Positions 1 through 13,500 of a stretch of DNA of 64,000 bases are shown one piece after another. The stretch comes from Apostichopus japonicus (Eukaryota; Echinodermata; Holothuroidea; Aspidochirotida; Stichopodidae), in the NCBI RefSeq assembly GCF_037975245.1, contig NC_092583.1:8889764-8953763 (forward strand). Reading direction: 5' to 3'. The notes beneath the pieces are model-generated. The model did not search any database. It was not told the DNA's origin and worked only from the letters and a program-made list of their open reading frames with translations. The position numbers and the translations under genes are program-made. Each line of letters begins with the position of its first letter. The stretch's first letter is position 1.

Positions 1-531
1 GTAAAGTACTTCAAACCAAGAAAGATAATCCAATTTAGATGTTCAGAAGTGTAATTATTCCACACTGCATGTTTCATTCAATGTCAAAGTCTTGCATTGC
101 AGTCAATTATTTGCATAAGTCTCTAACTTATCTGATATACTCATAAGTGTGATTTGGGATATGTTCAGACAAGATTGGTAAAATTTGGGAATTTCCTTTC
201 CTTTCCTTTTGAAATTGATAATTTAATATCTTTGATAGATTGGAGGTTCATTGAATGGGCTTGACTTTGTTGAATTGCTCAGAAACAGGGCCAAAATCTC
301 AAATCAAGGAAAGTGAAAGATTTGCAGTGTCTGAGTGTCACCTCTAATAACATGCTAAAGTTGGACACAAATTTGAGCTCACTAAATTTGGTGCAAGTTT
401 TTACAATATTTTCCTGGAAAATGTACAGCATAAATAATTAAAATTCATTGAACTGTGTTTATTAACATAACCAAATCTCTTGGGTTGAAGACAATCTTTA
501 ATAATGTTTGCATCTTATATGTTTGTTTCAG

Positions 532-965
532 ATTCAAAGTTGACCAAAACAGTACTAAAAGATCAACCAAAGGCATTAGAAGAAAATAGGCAGGAACTCT
601 ATCACAAACTAACTGAAGCAGAAGATGAAAAAAAAACAGCTCACTGAAAGGCTAAAGACAACAGAGGAGGAAAGACAGCAATTGAAAGATACATTGAAGA
701 CAACAGAGGAGGAAAGACAACAGCTGACTGGAAGGCTTAAGACAATAGATGAGGAAAGACAACAATTCAAAGATGCACTGAAGGCAGCAGAGGAGGGAAG
801 ACAACAGCTGTCTGAAAAACTAAAGACAACAGAGGAGGAAAGACAACAATTCGAAGATGCATTGAGGGAAACAGACAAAGACTTCAGAAATACATTGAAT
901 ACAGCTGAGAACAAACTGAAAACATTGAAGGATGAGAAGGAAGAATTACTTCAGCAGCAGAATTG
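532..965 (+). CDS. Gene A coiled-coil exon with two indels
   Basis: The acceptor cag ends at 531 and the donor gt starts at 966. The exon encodes Glu/Lys/Gln-rich repeats with cores of the type TTEEERQQL, strongly predicted to be a coiled coil for oligomerisation. Compared with its paralogue exon 61651-61931, there is one extra A in the nine-A run near 629-637, which leads to a TGA a few codons later. One base is also missing at the 3' end (AATTG against AAAGAG). The exon length still keeps the phase (434 nt, phase 1 to phase 0), but the middle reads in another frame. Either this copy is damaged or the two sites are sequencing errors. The run is longer here than in the paralogue, which has fewer repeat units. 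Confidence 0.7.
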
Positions 966-3900
966 GTTAGACGTCACATAACATGTGATTATAGATATCC
1001 GATGACCAAGTTACCTGATTGGGTCATGAGAAATGTATTTACTAGAACAAGATTACCATTCTGTTTGATCTAGTGATGTAACAGTGAATTTTTAATTTAA
1101 CATTCCAAACACAACATGTATTTTCAGATATTAGGAAATGTTTATGATGTCCAACAGTAGAGGTCCAATAAGAACATGTTAACAGCTCTTTGTCTCAAGA
1201 ATTTTATACAAGCATGATATTTAGTTCATGTGATGTACATTAACTATACACATGTTTATAGAGGTCGAAGGTGGTTTGAGATTAAACGAGGTTCATTTTT
1301 CTAAGACAGTTGTTTGGCCACCATCCTGGAAGTTCCTTTTGGAAGTTAGGTCACAGAGCTCTGCATTAATTTACTTTGAACATGTGATTTCTCTGAGGCA
1401 CCTGTAGTAAATGTTCAGTAGTTCCATCCTCAAGTAAAAGATCAAAATATTATCAGTTCAGCCTGCCTGAAAATAAATGTGAAGAAATTTGTCAACTTGG
1501 AGAATATGTTCCCTTCAGACATGAAAACTTCAATGCTAGTATAAATATTAATATGTGGCAAGTAATCACAAGGAGGTGCGTCCTTCTTGTCTCATTCACT
1601 GTGTTGTTTGCATAACAGGAGCTGGAGGAGGCTAAATCAAGTCTGAGAGCTACAAAAGATGAACTTGTAAAGTCTCAACTGGAATATGCCAAAGAATACA
1701 TGGCCTTACAAGAGGTCTTGAGACAGACTAGGGAAGCCTTGAATCAGCAAGAATTGGTAAAGCTCCTTTCATACTTTATCGGGTGACGGTTTAGAAAGAT
1801 CTGTAGGGCAATGCAATCATGCAGCTTCCGTGACCTGGAAAGGCGATGATGCGTATCCAGAACGGGATGATACGGGTCCAGTATGGGTAACTACGACGTT
1901 GTTATGGGTTGATATGGATGTTACAGATAGATTCCGGGGTCTATCCCGTATATGTACGGACAACTTACGGGTTCTAATACGGCTTTCAACGGGCTGTTAC
2001 GTCTCAATGACGGGTTATTGCCAAGCCTTCACAACATGTTCCAACCCGTAGTAAGTTTTATCAGCCGTAGTGCATACGTACCAATACTTGGCGTGATCCG
2101 TTCCATATGTACCAATACGTACCTTTATCAGCACCAACTGATCACGTGATCACGGCTTACTAGGTCCACTCCATAGGGTTGCTACATATCGTCAACGGGT
2201 TGTCTACGAGTTGCTATGGTTCCTCTACAGGGTTTTCTATCCATGATTTAGACTCATAGTTTTTTAAACAAGTTAAATACTTGTCCACGTATCCGAATGC
2301 CGCTACGGATTTGTACGGGTTGCCACATATAGCTACGGAACATCCCGGTTCATGGCAGATCAGATAACGGATAGTGCCGGATGTACCGATTAGGCAAGAC
2401 CGGGTGCGCGATCTGGGAAAGTAGGAAATGTGCTGTTAAAGTATGATTAAGTTTAGTAAGTGATTTATTACTATATAACTATTCTATGTGTAAATGTAGC
2501 CAGTATACCATCAGTAGAAAAGAAGTTAGGATCATATTGTGACTAAACTATTAATGTGTTACATTTATGATAAAATATTCCACTGTTGAAGTTCTTACAA
2601 GGTGACAACATATTCTTGAGCCTTACAGAGATAGTTCCATGAGTTGAAAAAAAGTTTAAATTCATGCTCCATTTGATTACATGTTGTGTGAAGTGAGTAT
2701 GGGTACATTCACCTATGCTAAAATCAGTTGGTTATATCAGATGAAGTCATAATTTGTGTAACTTGACAGATACCTGACAGAAAGGAAAACAGGTTCTTTT
2801 TGGTTACTTGCCATAGGCAGGCAAGCAACCTATGCCGTCAAGTTTTGCGTGTGTATGGTGTGGGTGCTTGAACAGACACACCGATCATGGAACTGATGTT
2901 TGAACACACACCTAGAAGGGGGGGGGGGAAGGGACGGTGGATGTACGTGTGGGTGTTTGTGTGTTTTCGCACAATTTCGTGTACGTCGAAGGTTCATTTA
3001 AGGTCACCAGGGGTCAAAACTTGAAATTCTTGTAACACAATTTCTCAAAAACTTATTTAACTTAGTTAACTTTGTTGGCTCTCATATTTTGCATGTGGCT
3101 TCTCTATAATAAGGTCAAAGGTCAGCTTATATGCAGTATGAACTTCACCCAGGGTAAGCTTGCAAACTACTCATGTGCTGCATATGTAATGTATTTAAAG
3201 GCAAGTATCCGCTGGGAGTAAGATAACTTTTCTATGTAATTTATTTGTAGACTTCATCTGCATCTGTGACGGCGGAAGAAACCCTACTTGAAGAATGTGA
3301 GTCTCCAGACGTATCGCAGGAATCAACTTTGGCAGGTAGGATCACAATGAAAAGATAATTTACTGCTGCTCAATGTAAATATTAATGCAGGCAGTAAAAT
3401 GTTTCCTTATATCAGTCTGTTTTTACTTAAATAGTCCGACCTGCAGATCTTCAAAGCTGTCAGGAGAGATGTAGGAAGACCGACAGAGGGGCTGGGGGTG
3501 GGGGTGGGGTCCTTGAGTCGATTTAATTAGTGTACATGCATTTTTATACTGGCAATCATGTTGAGATATTGAAATTCAAATGAAGTGTGGACAGTTTTAA
3601 ATATATCAAGGGGTATCACAAGTTAAAGTATTTTGAAAGGGATCAATTAATTTTTGGCATGAAAGGCCAATTGTGGACTTGGTATTGGGATGATTGTACA
3701 AGATGTGTAGTCTTCCTCATTAATCTTTTCTGGTTTTGGTGGATCTTTTTTCTCACCTGAGATCATTAAAGCAATACACTGGTACTAATTTACTACTTAA
3801 AGTTCTCCTTACTCTACCTTGTATTGATAAGTGTTATGAAGATGGAAACAATTGTACCTATGTGTCAAAGTTCACCTGGGTTTAATCATCAAACTGCTAT

Positions 3901-4507
3901 GAAACTTTAAATGTTGCACTACTCCTCTGGTAGTCATGTGATCATTATCTATACCAACAAAATGAAACATCCAGGTATCTGTTGTATATCTGAAACAATT
4001 TTTGCACAATTAAAGTAAGGTCATTTGTAAGTCGATCATAGACATATAAGGGAAGGCTAGACCATTTTAATATGTCAATTATGGGATGTTTAAAAATACA
4101 CATAACAACCAGGGAGGGTCATATGATGTGCTCCATGGTAAGACTTGTAACTTCTATCATCTTTATTGTATTAATGTAGACCTACAACTAATGCCATCAC
4201 TAGATAACTGCCACGGTCCTGAGAAAAAAAAAATAGCGAAACAAGAATTTTAGCTAAGTGATGCACGTATCAATGTTAACTGCAATTTGTCAATTGCTAA
4301 GTTGCTAGTTCCTTCAAGAAGATCAAACTGCAGATGAGACACATTCAGCATATCAGGACTGTATGTGTACAGTGTACATTGACTTAAGTAGCAGACGACA
4401 GGTTTCACTTTTCCTCAGCAACACACGTCTTATTGCATTACATGACTCACAAGCACAGATCAAGTACTTTCTGACACAAAGTGAATTGGATTTCAACGAT
4501 ATCCAGC

Positions 4508-4595
<88 letters not shown>

Positions 4596-7500
4596 AACAC
4601 CTGCAATGTAATTATTGTGAATATTGAAGGAAATAAAAGCCTTACCTAATTCATCATTATTATGTTCCTGCTTTTCTGTCATCAAGTGAGGTAGATCACA
4701 CCCTCCTTAAAGCGGAAGAGTATATTTATTACTTTGAAATCAATGTTCATCTTAAGAGGTGACAGTTAAAGTTGCTATGGTAACACAGATGCTTGTTGTG
4801 TAGATGAGCAGGTACATCATTTGAACTTCAACAAGGAATTAAATTTATTCATATTCACATTGATTATATCTTCTTCTGCTATTGAACTGATTTTAAAGAA
4901 ATTTTTGTTGTTGTTAAAGATTAATGAGATACAAAGCAATCTAATAATCAAATGAATAATTGGAAACTGTGATATCATGCATTATTTAATAATCAGTGTC
5001 ATCAATTGGTTTGTTGTGCTGGGTGTGATTTTTAACTATTATGTATTTTTACTTTTATTTACATTTCAGCTGATTACGGCAGATTAATGGTCAATGTTGC
5101 TGACAATCTCACTCTAGACAGCACTCTGAAATTAGCAACTCTGTTTGGTCTACCACCAGCAGAAACTGATATGCTACGCCGGGTTTCTCTCATAGAGACA
5201 CCAGGAATCACTCTGATTAACTTCATGAAAACACGAAACATCATCAACATGTGCGATGTCACTAACCTACAAAAGGGTTTGGTTTATTTTCAACTAAACC
5301 AATCAAATGAATACCTTTTAGCTACATATCAGTCTAAAGTTGACCCCTTTCTGTTTGAAGAAAACCAATCACCAGCATTGCTTGACTGGCCAGGTAAGAA
5401 CAAATGTAAGTAAGCAATCAGAATACATTAAGCAAAACTAGTATAGTACAGGAAAAACTGTTAGAAATGTGTGTGAGTCAGGGTAATAAGTACAGAAGCA
5501 ATTTGCTTCTTGTGGAGGTCAAAGGTCATTTGGGGTCACCAGGGGTCCAATTGTGAGAACCTTGTAAACACGATATCTCAAGAAGGGAAGCTTGGGCGGA
5601 TCTCATATTTAGATTGTAGAAGTACCACATTGTGTAGCAGTAGCATCTTGATTTTTGGTGGAGATCAAAGGTCATTTGGGGGACAACAGGTCATATCGTG
5701 AGAGCCTTCTAAACATGATACAGTTTTGCAAAAGGAAACCTTGGACAGATCTCATATTTGGTTTTTAGATGTACCATATCAAATTTAAGGAATCTATTAT
5801 TGCTTTTGGACAATGTCAAAGGTCATTTGAAGTCAACAAATGCCAAGCATTTAGTTCACTCACCTCTTACCTGTCTGTTTACACTAACACATATTCTTAA
5901 ATATAATATTACAATGGAAGCTTGGACAGATCGCATGTTTTGGTATGTCACTGTACCACATTGAGAACAAGAAGCCTAATGCTGTGGGCAGAGGTCAATG
6001 GTCATTTGAGTTCACCAGGGTCAAATTGTGAAAACCATGCTTTACACAATATTTCAACAAGGACAGATGTCATATTTAGTATGTTGATGTATCTATCACA
6101 TTAAGTACAAGAAGCCTGTTGTTCAGGTCAATGGTCATTTCAGGACAGCCTATGTCATTGTGAATTTAATGTTTGTCACATCACACTGCTTTTCAATGTA
6201 TTACTAAGATCAAGTAAGTTGTAGACCCTCACTATACATTATGTCAGATTAATGAAGAAAACTGTTCATGTTACATCATCGAAACTACACTGCATTTTTG
6301 TATTCTGGTTTTCTATATCAAAGCTCCAACTGCTGGTGATTGTGTTTCTATTATTCTATTTTTAGTTGAAAATGTCAAATTTGTCCCCGATGATGGATCA
6401 ACTCCACCACAAGCTTCTGATGAAAGAGAGGAAGATTATGACAATAGTAAGGAGAGTTTGATGGAGAGAACAGAGACAAAAGAACTACCAAAACAAAAAA
6501 AAAATTCAAAAATACTTGAAATGAGGCAACATCACTCGTACATTGAACATGGAATAAAGTGTGACGGTGGAACCATTAGCGTCATGGGGGTACATCTGAC
6601 TATTCCCGAAGACGCTTTATCCGGTGAAGGTGTAATTTCTGTTAAAGTGATTTATGATCCTGACATACACCTCCTTGGAAGTGCTCGTAGAGGCAGAATG
6701 ACACCCCTGATAAAAGTAGAGCCAGAAGGACTCGCCCTCAACAAGCCAGCTCAGCTGACTATTCCTCACTCGGCCATTATCCCTGAGCCAGATCGACATG
6801 ATGTTATTATCTTCACTGGTCTGAAAGATGAAGAAAATTTACAAGAAGGTAAATATGGTGACCAAAGAGCACTTTAAATGCATTTGATGAAGTTACCAGG
6901 AGAAGTAAAATAAGTTAAATACTCAGAATCAGCATAGTAAAATATATCTTACTTAATAATCTCTTGATATTTACTGTATTTAGGATTATTAAGTAATATG
7001 TTTTGTATAATATTACTTACCATAGGTGAAATAACTTGGACTGAAGAGAAATCTGTTGAATGGAAGCTAGACCCGGAGAAGATCAGTCTTGATATTAACA
7101 TCCTGAGCTACGTCTTTGTTAATTTAGTCAGCCAAGAAACGGAACAGAAGCATATATTCCGTATTGTTCCATTTATTGACGGGATACTTGATGCCAAAGA
7201 TGATGTCTTAATAACTGTTTGTTTCTGTAAGGACAGTGATAAAGATTACAAGGTGAGGATAATCTCCTGTTACCATGGTGATATCTGTAGCAGTGTGAGG
7301 TAAATTCTGCGTTGTGCTGTGATCTTTAAGTCGGATACTGGGAAACTTGCTTTCTTTCATGATTTGTATCATGAATTTTATTATGGTTTACTCGCAAATT
7401 ATGAAGTGATTAGTTAGGGGTGCATTTCTGTGACATATTTATTGATTCATAACAGCACAAAAAAAGAAAACACTGTTTCATTTGGAAAACAAACAGTAAA

Positions 7501-10500
7501 TACAGAAAACAAAGATTAAGTGGATCTGATAGAAATAAGCATATAATTGGAAATTTTATTCATTTAAGAGAACAGAAACTGATGTTACTTGTTGTAGTAG
7601 TATTGATGAAGAATAGTGAAGCACAACAAATTGTATAGTTGACTCTGCTTTTTTTTCATTTACTTCTCCATGTTCTTATGTTTTAGTTGCTGTTAGAGGA
7701 CCATCAGTCCAAACTTATTCTAGGAAACTATACAACATTTCAAGTTACCCGGACATTTAATGAGGGCAGAGATTCTTCTTCACACATTGAGCTGATCACG
7801 TCATCGCCCGGTGATAGTTACTATCTGATAAAGGAAGAATCAACAAAGGTTTGTACTCACCAATGCTACTAAAATTTGTCTCCTAACATTACATGTAAGA
7901 CTTGTAGTTAAGGATTGGTTACCTAAATTGGATCAAATTTTGTAGTGGTTAATTGTTGGCCCTACAGCTACCTATTTGTGGTTAAAAATGCCCAGCAGAG
8001 ACTAGAATCTATGCAAAACCTCTGGTGTACAGTGCTGTTTAGCAGAATCTTGTGAGAATTTGGATGATGAATGGGGTTGTCTTTAATCAATTCCTTGTTC
8101 TGAGGTAGTGTTCAGATGATGTGGCAAACTCTCAGTTGCTTAAGTGGGATGTTGATTAGGTAGCTATTCTATGAGCAGGCATGAGTGAGACAAACATACC
8201 TGCCAATCAATTCTCTGAACACTCATCGCAAACAGAAGGATTGATGTAAGCCGTCATACATATACAATCACAGGAACATCCATGGTTGGACTATATTTCC
8301 GAAGGGTTTCTATCCCATGGTATAAAATAAAGCTGAATGTTGTTATGGAATTCTGTAGTACAATAGAATGTGTAACCATCACCATGCTGTCGATGAAATC
8401 TAAGGATTTTTTGCATGGCCGCATGTCTTGGGGGTTCCTGACCAGTTTTTCCATAATTCTTCTATACGTATGTGGTATTGTTTCTTTGAATCGAATCAAG
8501 CATTCTCATCCTCAGTGCATTGATTTTCAATATCCTTCATTTATTAGTATGTAAGCATTGATCACCTCTGTGCTGCCAGTAGAGTCTCTCATCAGTTCAG
8601 ACTTAAAAGAAACAACGATGGAGACACTGACATGGTTGATGTGAAGTTAATAGTATCACAACATGAAAAGAACCAGACAGCCCTTATCCTCCAGTCAAAG
8701 GTAAGTTATGTCTGCTGATTGTCTTCCAGCTGTTTGTGTTCTCATATGACTCTTCATTACATAATATACAGTGGCATATTCTCTCTTCTGATCATTTCTT
8801 TGCTTAGTAATGTCCTGCCTGTTGGAAGTATTGCAACTGTTTTCAGGCTGTCTGCTTAATGTCAGCACTGTTACTGAATTCTAGTTATTCGTTGGCATGT
8901 TCTCTCATGGATCCTTTCCTTAGTAATATTCATGGTAGATGCATGCCGATTGAATTGAATATATTAGTCTGTTTTTCAAGTATTATCTTTTTGTCAGTCA
9001 CGCCAGTGATCATGGTGTAGCTCAGTATCTTACTTGATACCATTTTCCAACTATCTCTAACGCATTTGTGTTGCTTTGTAATATATGTGTAACTCAAAAT
9101 GCAGTGAAATGCTGAACCAAATGTACATATCATCTGTGCTTTATTCTATGCATAGGTCAACAGTTATTGGGAACTTTGTTTTGTGTGTATCTTAGGTACC
9201 AATTAAATACTCCATACGTGGTAGGTATATGTTGTCATTAACATTCCTTTTCTTGGAGTTTTACATTTATTATGTTTGTTCCATGTCTGTTTCAGCTCAA
9301 TTATTCTACATTTCATTCCTACGTTAAACCTATTCACATGGTGTGATAGATAGTCTGCACTACTGTATATTAAGCATTCATACATTTAAAGGTTTCATTA
9401 GTCATAATTTTTGGTTTTTCTTCAGGTGAAAAACATTCTTTTATCTCCAGAAAGCCGTAAAATTCTTTTTAGAGAACTACATCCAGGTGAGTTTTTAAGT
9501 GGAAGTTGAACAAATGGTAGGACTAGTTTAAAAAGACCACCCTGACCTGAATCTAAGTGAAGAAATTATGAATGCTCATTATCCTAGACATACACAAGGT
9601 AAGTATGTATTAGTGGAGATGAAAAAGTAAGAACGCATACAGAACATAGACCCAAATGATTGTCTAAGTAGAGGTAAAACTGTAACAGCATTTGGTTTTA
9701 GAAGTAGACACACCTGATTGTCACTTATAACAACAAAGGATATTGTGAAATATTTAATCAAAAACTACTTTGTAGCTCAAGCCAACTTTTGAAAGTGAAA
9801 CTGTATACAAGACTAGAATTAATGCACAAGACGAGGGCTAAAAGTTGAAAAGTCGCACGCAAGTTGTGGACAGTATACTTAACCAATTTATTGTTTGCAC
9901 GCATCAGAGGGTGACTTGCATACCAACGTTCTCCATGCATGTTTCATGCTTTTTGTAGGCCCGTTGTATACTTGTCCAAATTGTTCAAACCTGGCACACA
10001 TTTAGCCTGTAATTCATGCACTCTTAGTTATACATGCGAACCTAGTATTTTCTCCTTTGAATGTGATGTGGGTGTTGTTGTCATCACTTTCAGACTTACA
10101 CAAGTATGACAAGTTGAGAGGAGACATTGCAAAGCTTCTGGATCAACAACATTGTAAACAGCTAGGCACATTCTTTGGGCTCAAGCCAGCAGAAAAAGAA
10201 ACAATTCAGGAAGCAGCAGAATCTGGAGAGATACTGATGAAAATATTGGATGAAAGAGAGCTCATCATGCCAGACAGAATGATCAGACTGTATGAAGGAT
10301 TGAAAGCTATTAACTTTAATAAGGTGGCAAGACTGGTGCTGGAGTACATTGATACGTCACATGAGAAGAATGGAAAGGAATACGAAGGAGAGAAAGATTA
10401 TAAGAAAATGGTTTGTGCTTTGTAAAAACTTGTTAAGACTTAACACTTTAAGCGTGAAGCAAAACAAATGTCACTTTGCATAAAATCAAGTTCTTAGAAG

Positions 10501-13500
10501 GTCAGAAGGCCTAGTACACTCTGTACTTTCTAATATGCAAAGTATTCTTTTTGCTGTCATGCAATTCTGTCTAAAAATTCATGCTTTCACTCATTGTGAT
10601 AGTTTCTGTTTACCTAAAGTTACGTTAGTAGATATCAAATGCACAGGAAGTATGTGTAGACATTTACTTAGCCAAATCAAATGCAGTAATTAGTTTCCTA
10701 TCTTCATGACAGAATGATAAAAAAATGATTTAAAAACAATTTGTATTATTTCAACATTTATGTCAGGTAAAAGTTCCAGAGAAACAGGTAGTCATTTCAA
10801 AAAGGGAACCACAATTATCAGTAAATTTCAAAATGTTGATAGAAGAGGGATACAAGAGACTGGATGTCCAAAGAGCCTTGAAATTGTCTCATGGAAAGCT
10901 GGACTTGGGAAGACGGATATTGCTGCTTGCTAAGGGAGAGCATGGTAATGTACCCATATAATCAGCTACATGGGTATTTCTTATTTATGTCTTCCTGATT
11001 AAATCAACCTCAATCTTATTTGACATTCTAGGACCACATTTCATGCCATTTGGCTGTTTCAGTTATCATGGTAGAAATGGATTTTGTTATTTATTTTTGT
11101 AGGAATATTACGCACAAAATAGTTGCAAAATAGAAATATAATCTAGATGCTGTAAATCAACCTAATTATTGTTACCGTAAATGAAAAATTCTCTTCTACA
11201 TCAATTTCCTTGAATCACATCAAACATGTCTAATGTTCACTCTTCCACATTAAAGTATATGTTGATTCTTCATTATTGTTTATCTACAATAACCAATAGA
11301 AACAGTTTTGTGTTGAAGAGCCAATTTTCATAAAGTGAACTGAAACAGTATATGCAATTAATTAATTTTTTAAATGAAAGTGGCAAAATACTTTCCTTTC
11401 ACATGAAATATATAACTTTTCTCCTCCAGAGAGACTTCCTTTGTTCCCTGGGTCAAATCTATATAAAGAACAATACTTTGATCAGCATGGAGGAGAGGTG
11501 GTTATCGCAGGTGTCATTCTGCGTGTTCCAGCTGGGGCACTACACACTGGAAGGATTGTTAGTCTGTGGGTTTCTACTGAACCTGCCATTAAAGGACCTT
11601 TATCAAACAAGAGTCTGAGGTTGACCCCCTTCGTGAAATTTGGTCCAGAAAGCCTTACCTTTCACAAGCCTGTCACCTTGATTATTCCACACTGTGCTTT
11701 TACTACAACAAACCAGATGGGTATTAATGTGTACTCTGGTGTCTTACAAAAAGGTCTGTTTCATTATTTTGTCTTGTGTTGTGTTGTGTTTTTCTACTCC
11801 AGTGAGCTTGATATAAAGTTACTAACATTTGTCTCATTAACAGAAGTATGTATATGAGCTTGTGTGTACCATCTCTTGACATGATAGTTGAAAGTGCATA
11901 ATTGTGTTATTTGACACTGGGAGTGTGGTGCCATATTAAATGAATACAAATCCATGCTTATCTGTTGAGGTAAAATTCTAAAACATTTGTAAGCACAATT
12001 AATGATTCAACAAAGGTTATGTGAACATATATGTACTATTCGGATCCACTAGGGTATGTGAAACAAATTTAAAGTGTTTTGCTCTGGTTAATGGGTCATT
12101 TGAGGTTAATATGTGTCAAAGCCTGAAAACATTCAAAACCTTCATAACTGCTAAAGTAAAGCAAGAAGGACAGTCACATTGATATGTGAAGCCATCTAAG
12201 TACACAAACACAATATAGGAACAAAAATCACTAGACATCTGGTTCTGTGTAATGTAAACGTCAATATCTCAAGAAGGAGGTAAGGTTGAGACAAATATTT
12301 CCCATTTCAAGGAACCTTTTAGTTGTACCTTGAGAGCAAACATTTCAAATGTTGCACATTTTCGGGAGAAATAAGCAACATTTCCAAAGGGAAATAATAT
12401 CCCTAAAGCTATGTTAAACTTGAGGGTTTCATCCAGTGACCTTGCATCCATACATAGAGCTAGAAACATGATATCGTACTATTTCGATGTTCTGTATGCA
12501 CTGCTGCATTTCCTACCACCAGATTGTCCCTTTAAAGTCATATATGATATAGGTTAGGATTGGTGTTCTACCTTTCATCATCTTATAAACACTTACTAGC
12601 AAACTGTTTTTGAATTTCAGATAAATCTGTCAAATGGAGCTTAGAAAGGAAACACCTCAGCTGTTCTATGAATAGTCAGCACCTTGCAGTTGAAGCTCAG
12701 AAACCCTGTCTCATTGGTCTTCATGTCCCTTTCGTACCTAAGATGAGGAAGCGTGTTTGTGTTTTACCGATTGCAAACAGAGTTTCTGATCCAGGGGATC
12801 AATTGACAATCCATCTTTGGTTTCATAATGATGATACACTGGAGCATGAAGTTAGTAACAGCTTTGTCATTCGAGTGGTATTGCTAATTTTCTCATGGAT
12901 TCCAGTTGTCTGCCTTTCTGTATGACACATGGTTCATGGTTCATACACAGAATAGCGATGGAAATGATTAAATTCTAGTTTGATACCCTACAAGCTCAAA
13001 TCTCTCCGACAATCAAATTGTGATGATACAGTTAAGGGAATGGTCAAGTGAGATAAGCTTTTTAAGGCTCTCTGTGGTCATTAATGGTTGAAAACTATAA
13101 CCTTACAGTGCTCAAAAACATAATGATAAAATGTCCGAGAACAAAACTGAGTGCTCAATAGTTTATTGTTGGTGGTCATTGACAACTGACAACAAACTTG
13201 TGATTACAGACACGTTTGTAAACACACCTTGACCAGGTGTTCAAGATTAGACAGCGAAGATTTATAGTTCAGAACAAAGGCTGTTAGACTATTAATGATC
13301 TTTGATAATGCATCCTATCAGACATTCCATTATATTCGATATTTATAGCATCTCCTTTATGTTTCGAAGAATGACCACGTGGGCCATTTTCGGGGAGCAG
13401 TTGTTTTTGCTTCTTGGTCGTACATAGGACAACTAAGCAGTGTGTGCAATGTTGTTAATATTCAAATTTACATTAATAATAATATAATATTAAATTGTTT

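Noticed and set aside
609-914. Minus-strand ORF opposite the coiled-coil exon of gene A
   Set aside because: It is antisense to a repetitive Glu/Lys/Gln exon, and its Ser/Phe/Val repeats are a by-product.
4353-4685. Minus-strand ORF with a long Tyr-Ile run, and similar ORFs at 18722-18970, 18992-19186, 20381-20767, 29452-29746 and 36568-36750
   Set aside because: They are translations of (TA)n microsatellites, with no splice or start support.
5510-5964. Short ORFs across the DR1-type repeat, and the similar ones at 58443-58877 and 59227-59502
   Set aside because: They follow the repeat unit and lack splice signals or domains.
8282-8554. 90-codon plus ORF with hydrophobic segments between UPA-1 exons
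   Set aside because: It lies in an intron, in a frame unrelated to the exons, and no fitting acceptor/donor pair is seen.
11352-11618. Plus ORF MQLINFLNESGK... overlapping ZU5-2
   Set aside because: It is in the wrong frame. The ZU5-2 frame is open over the same span and has homology.
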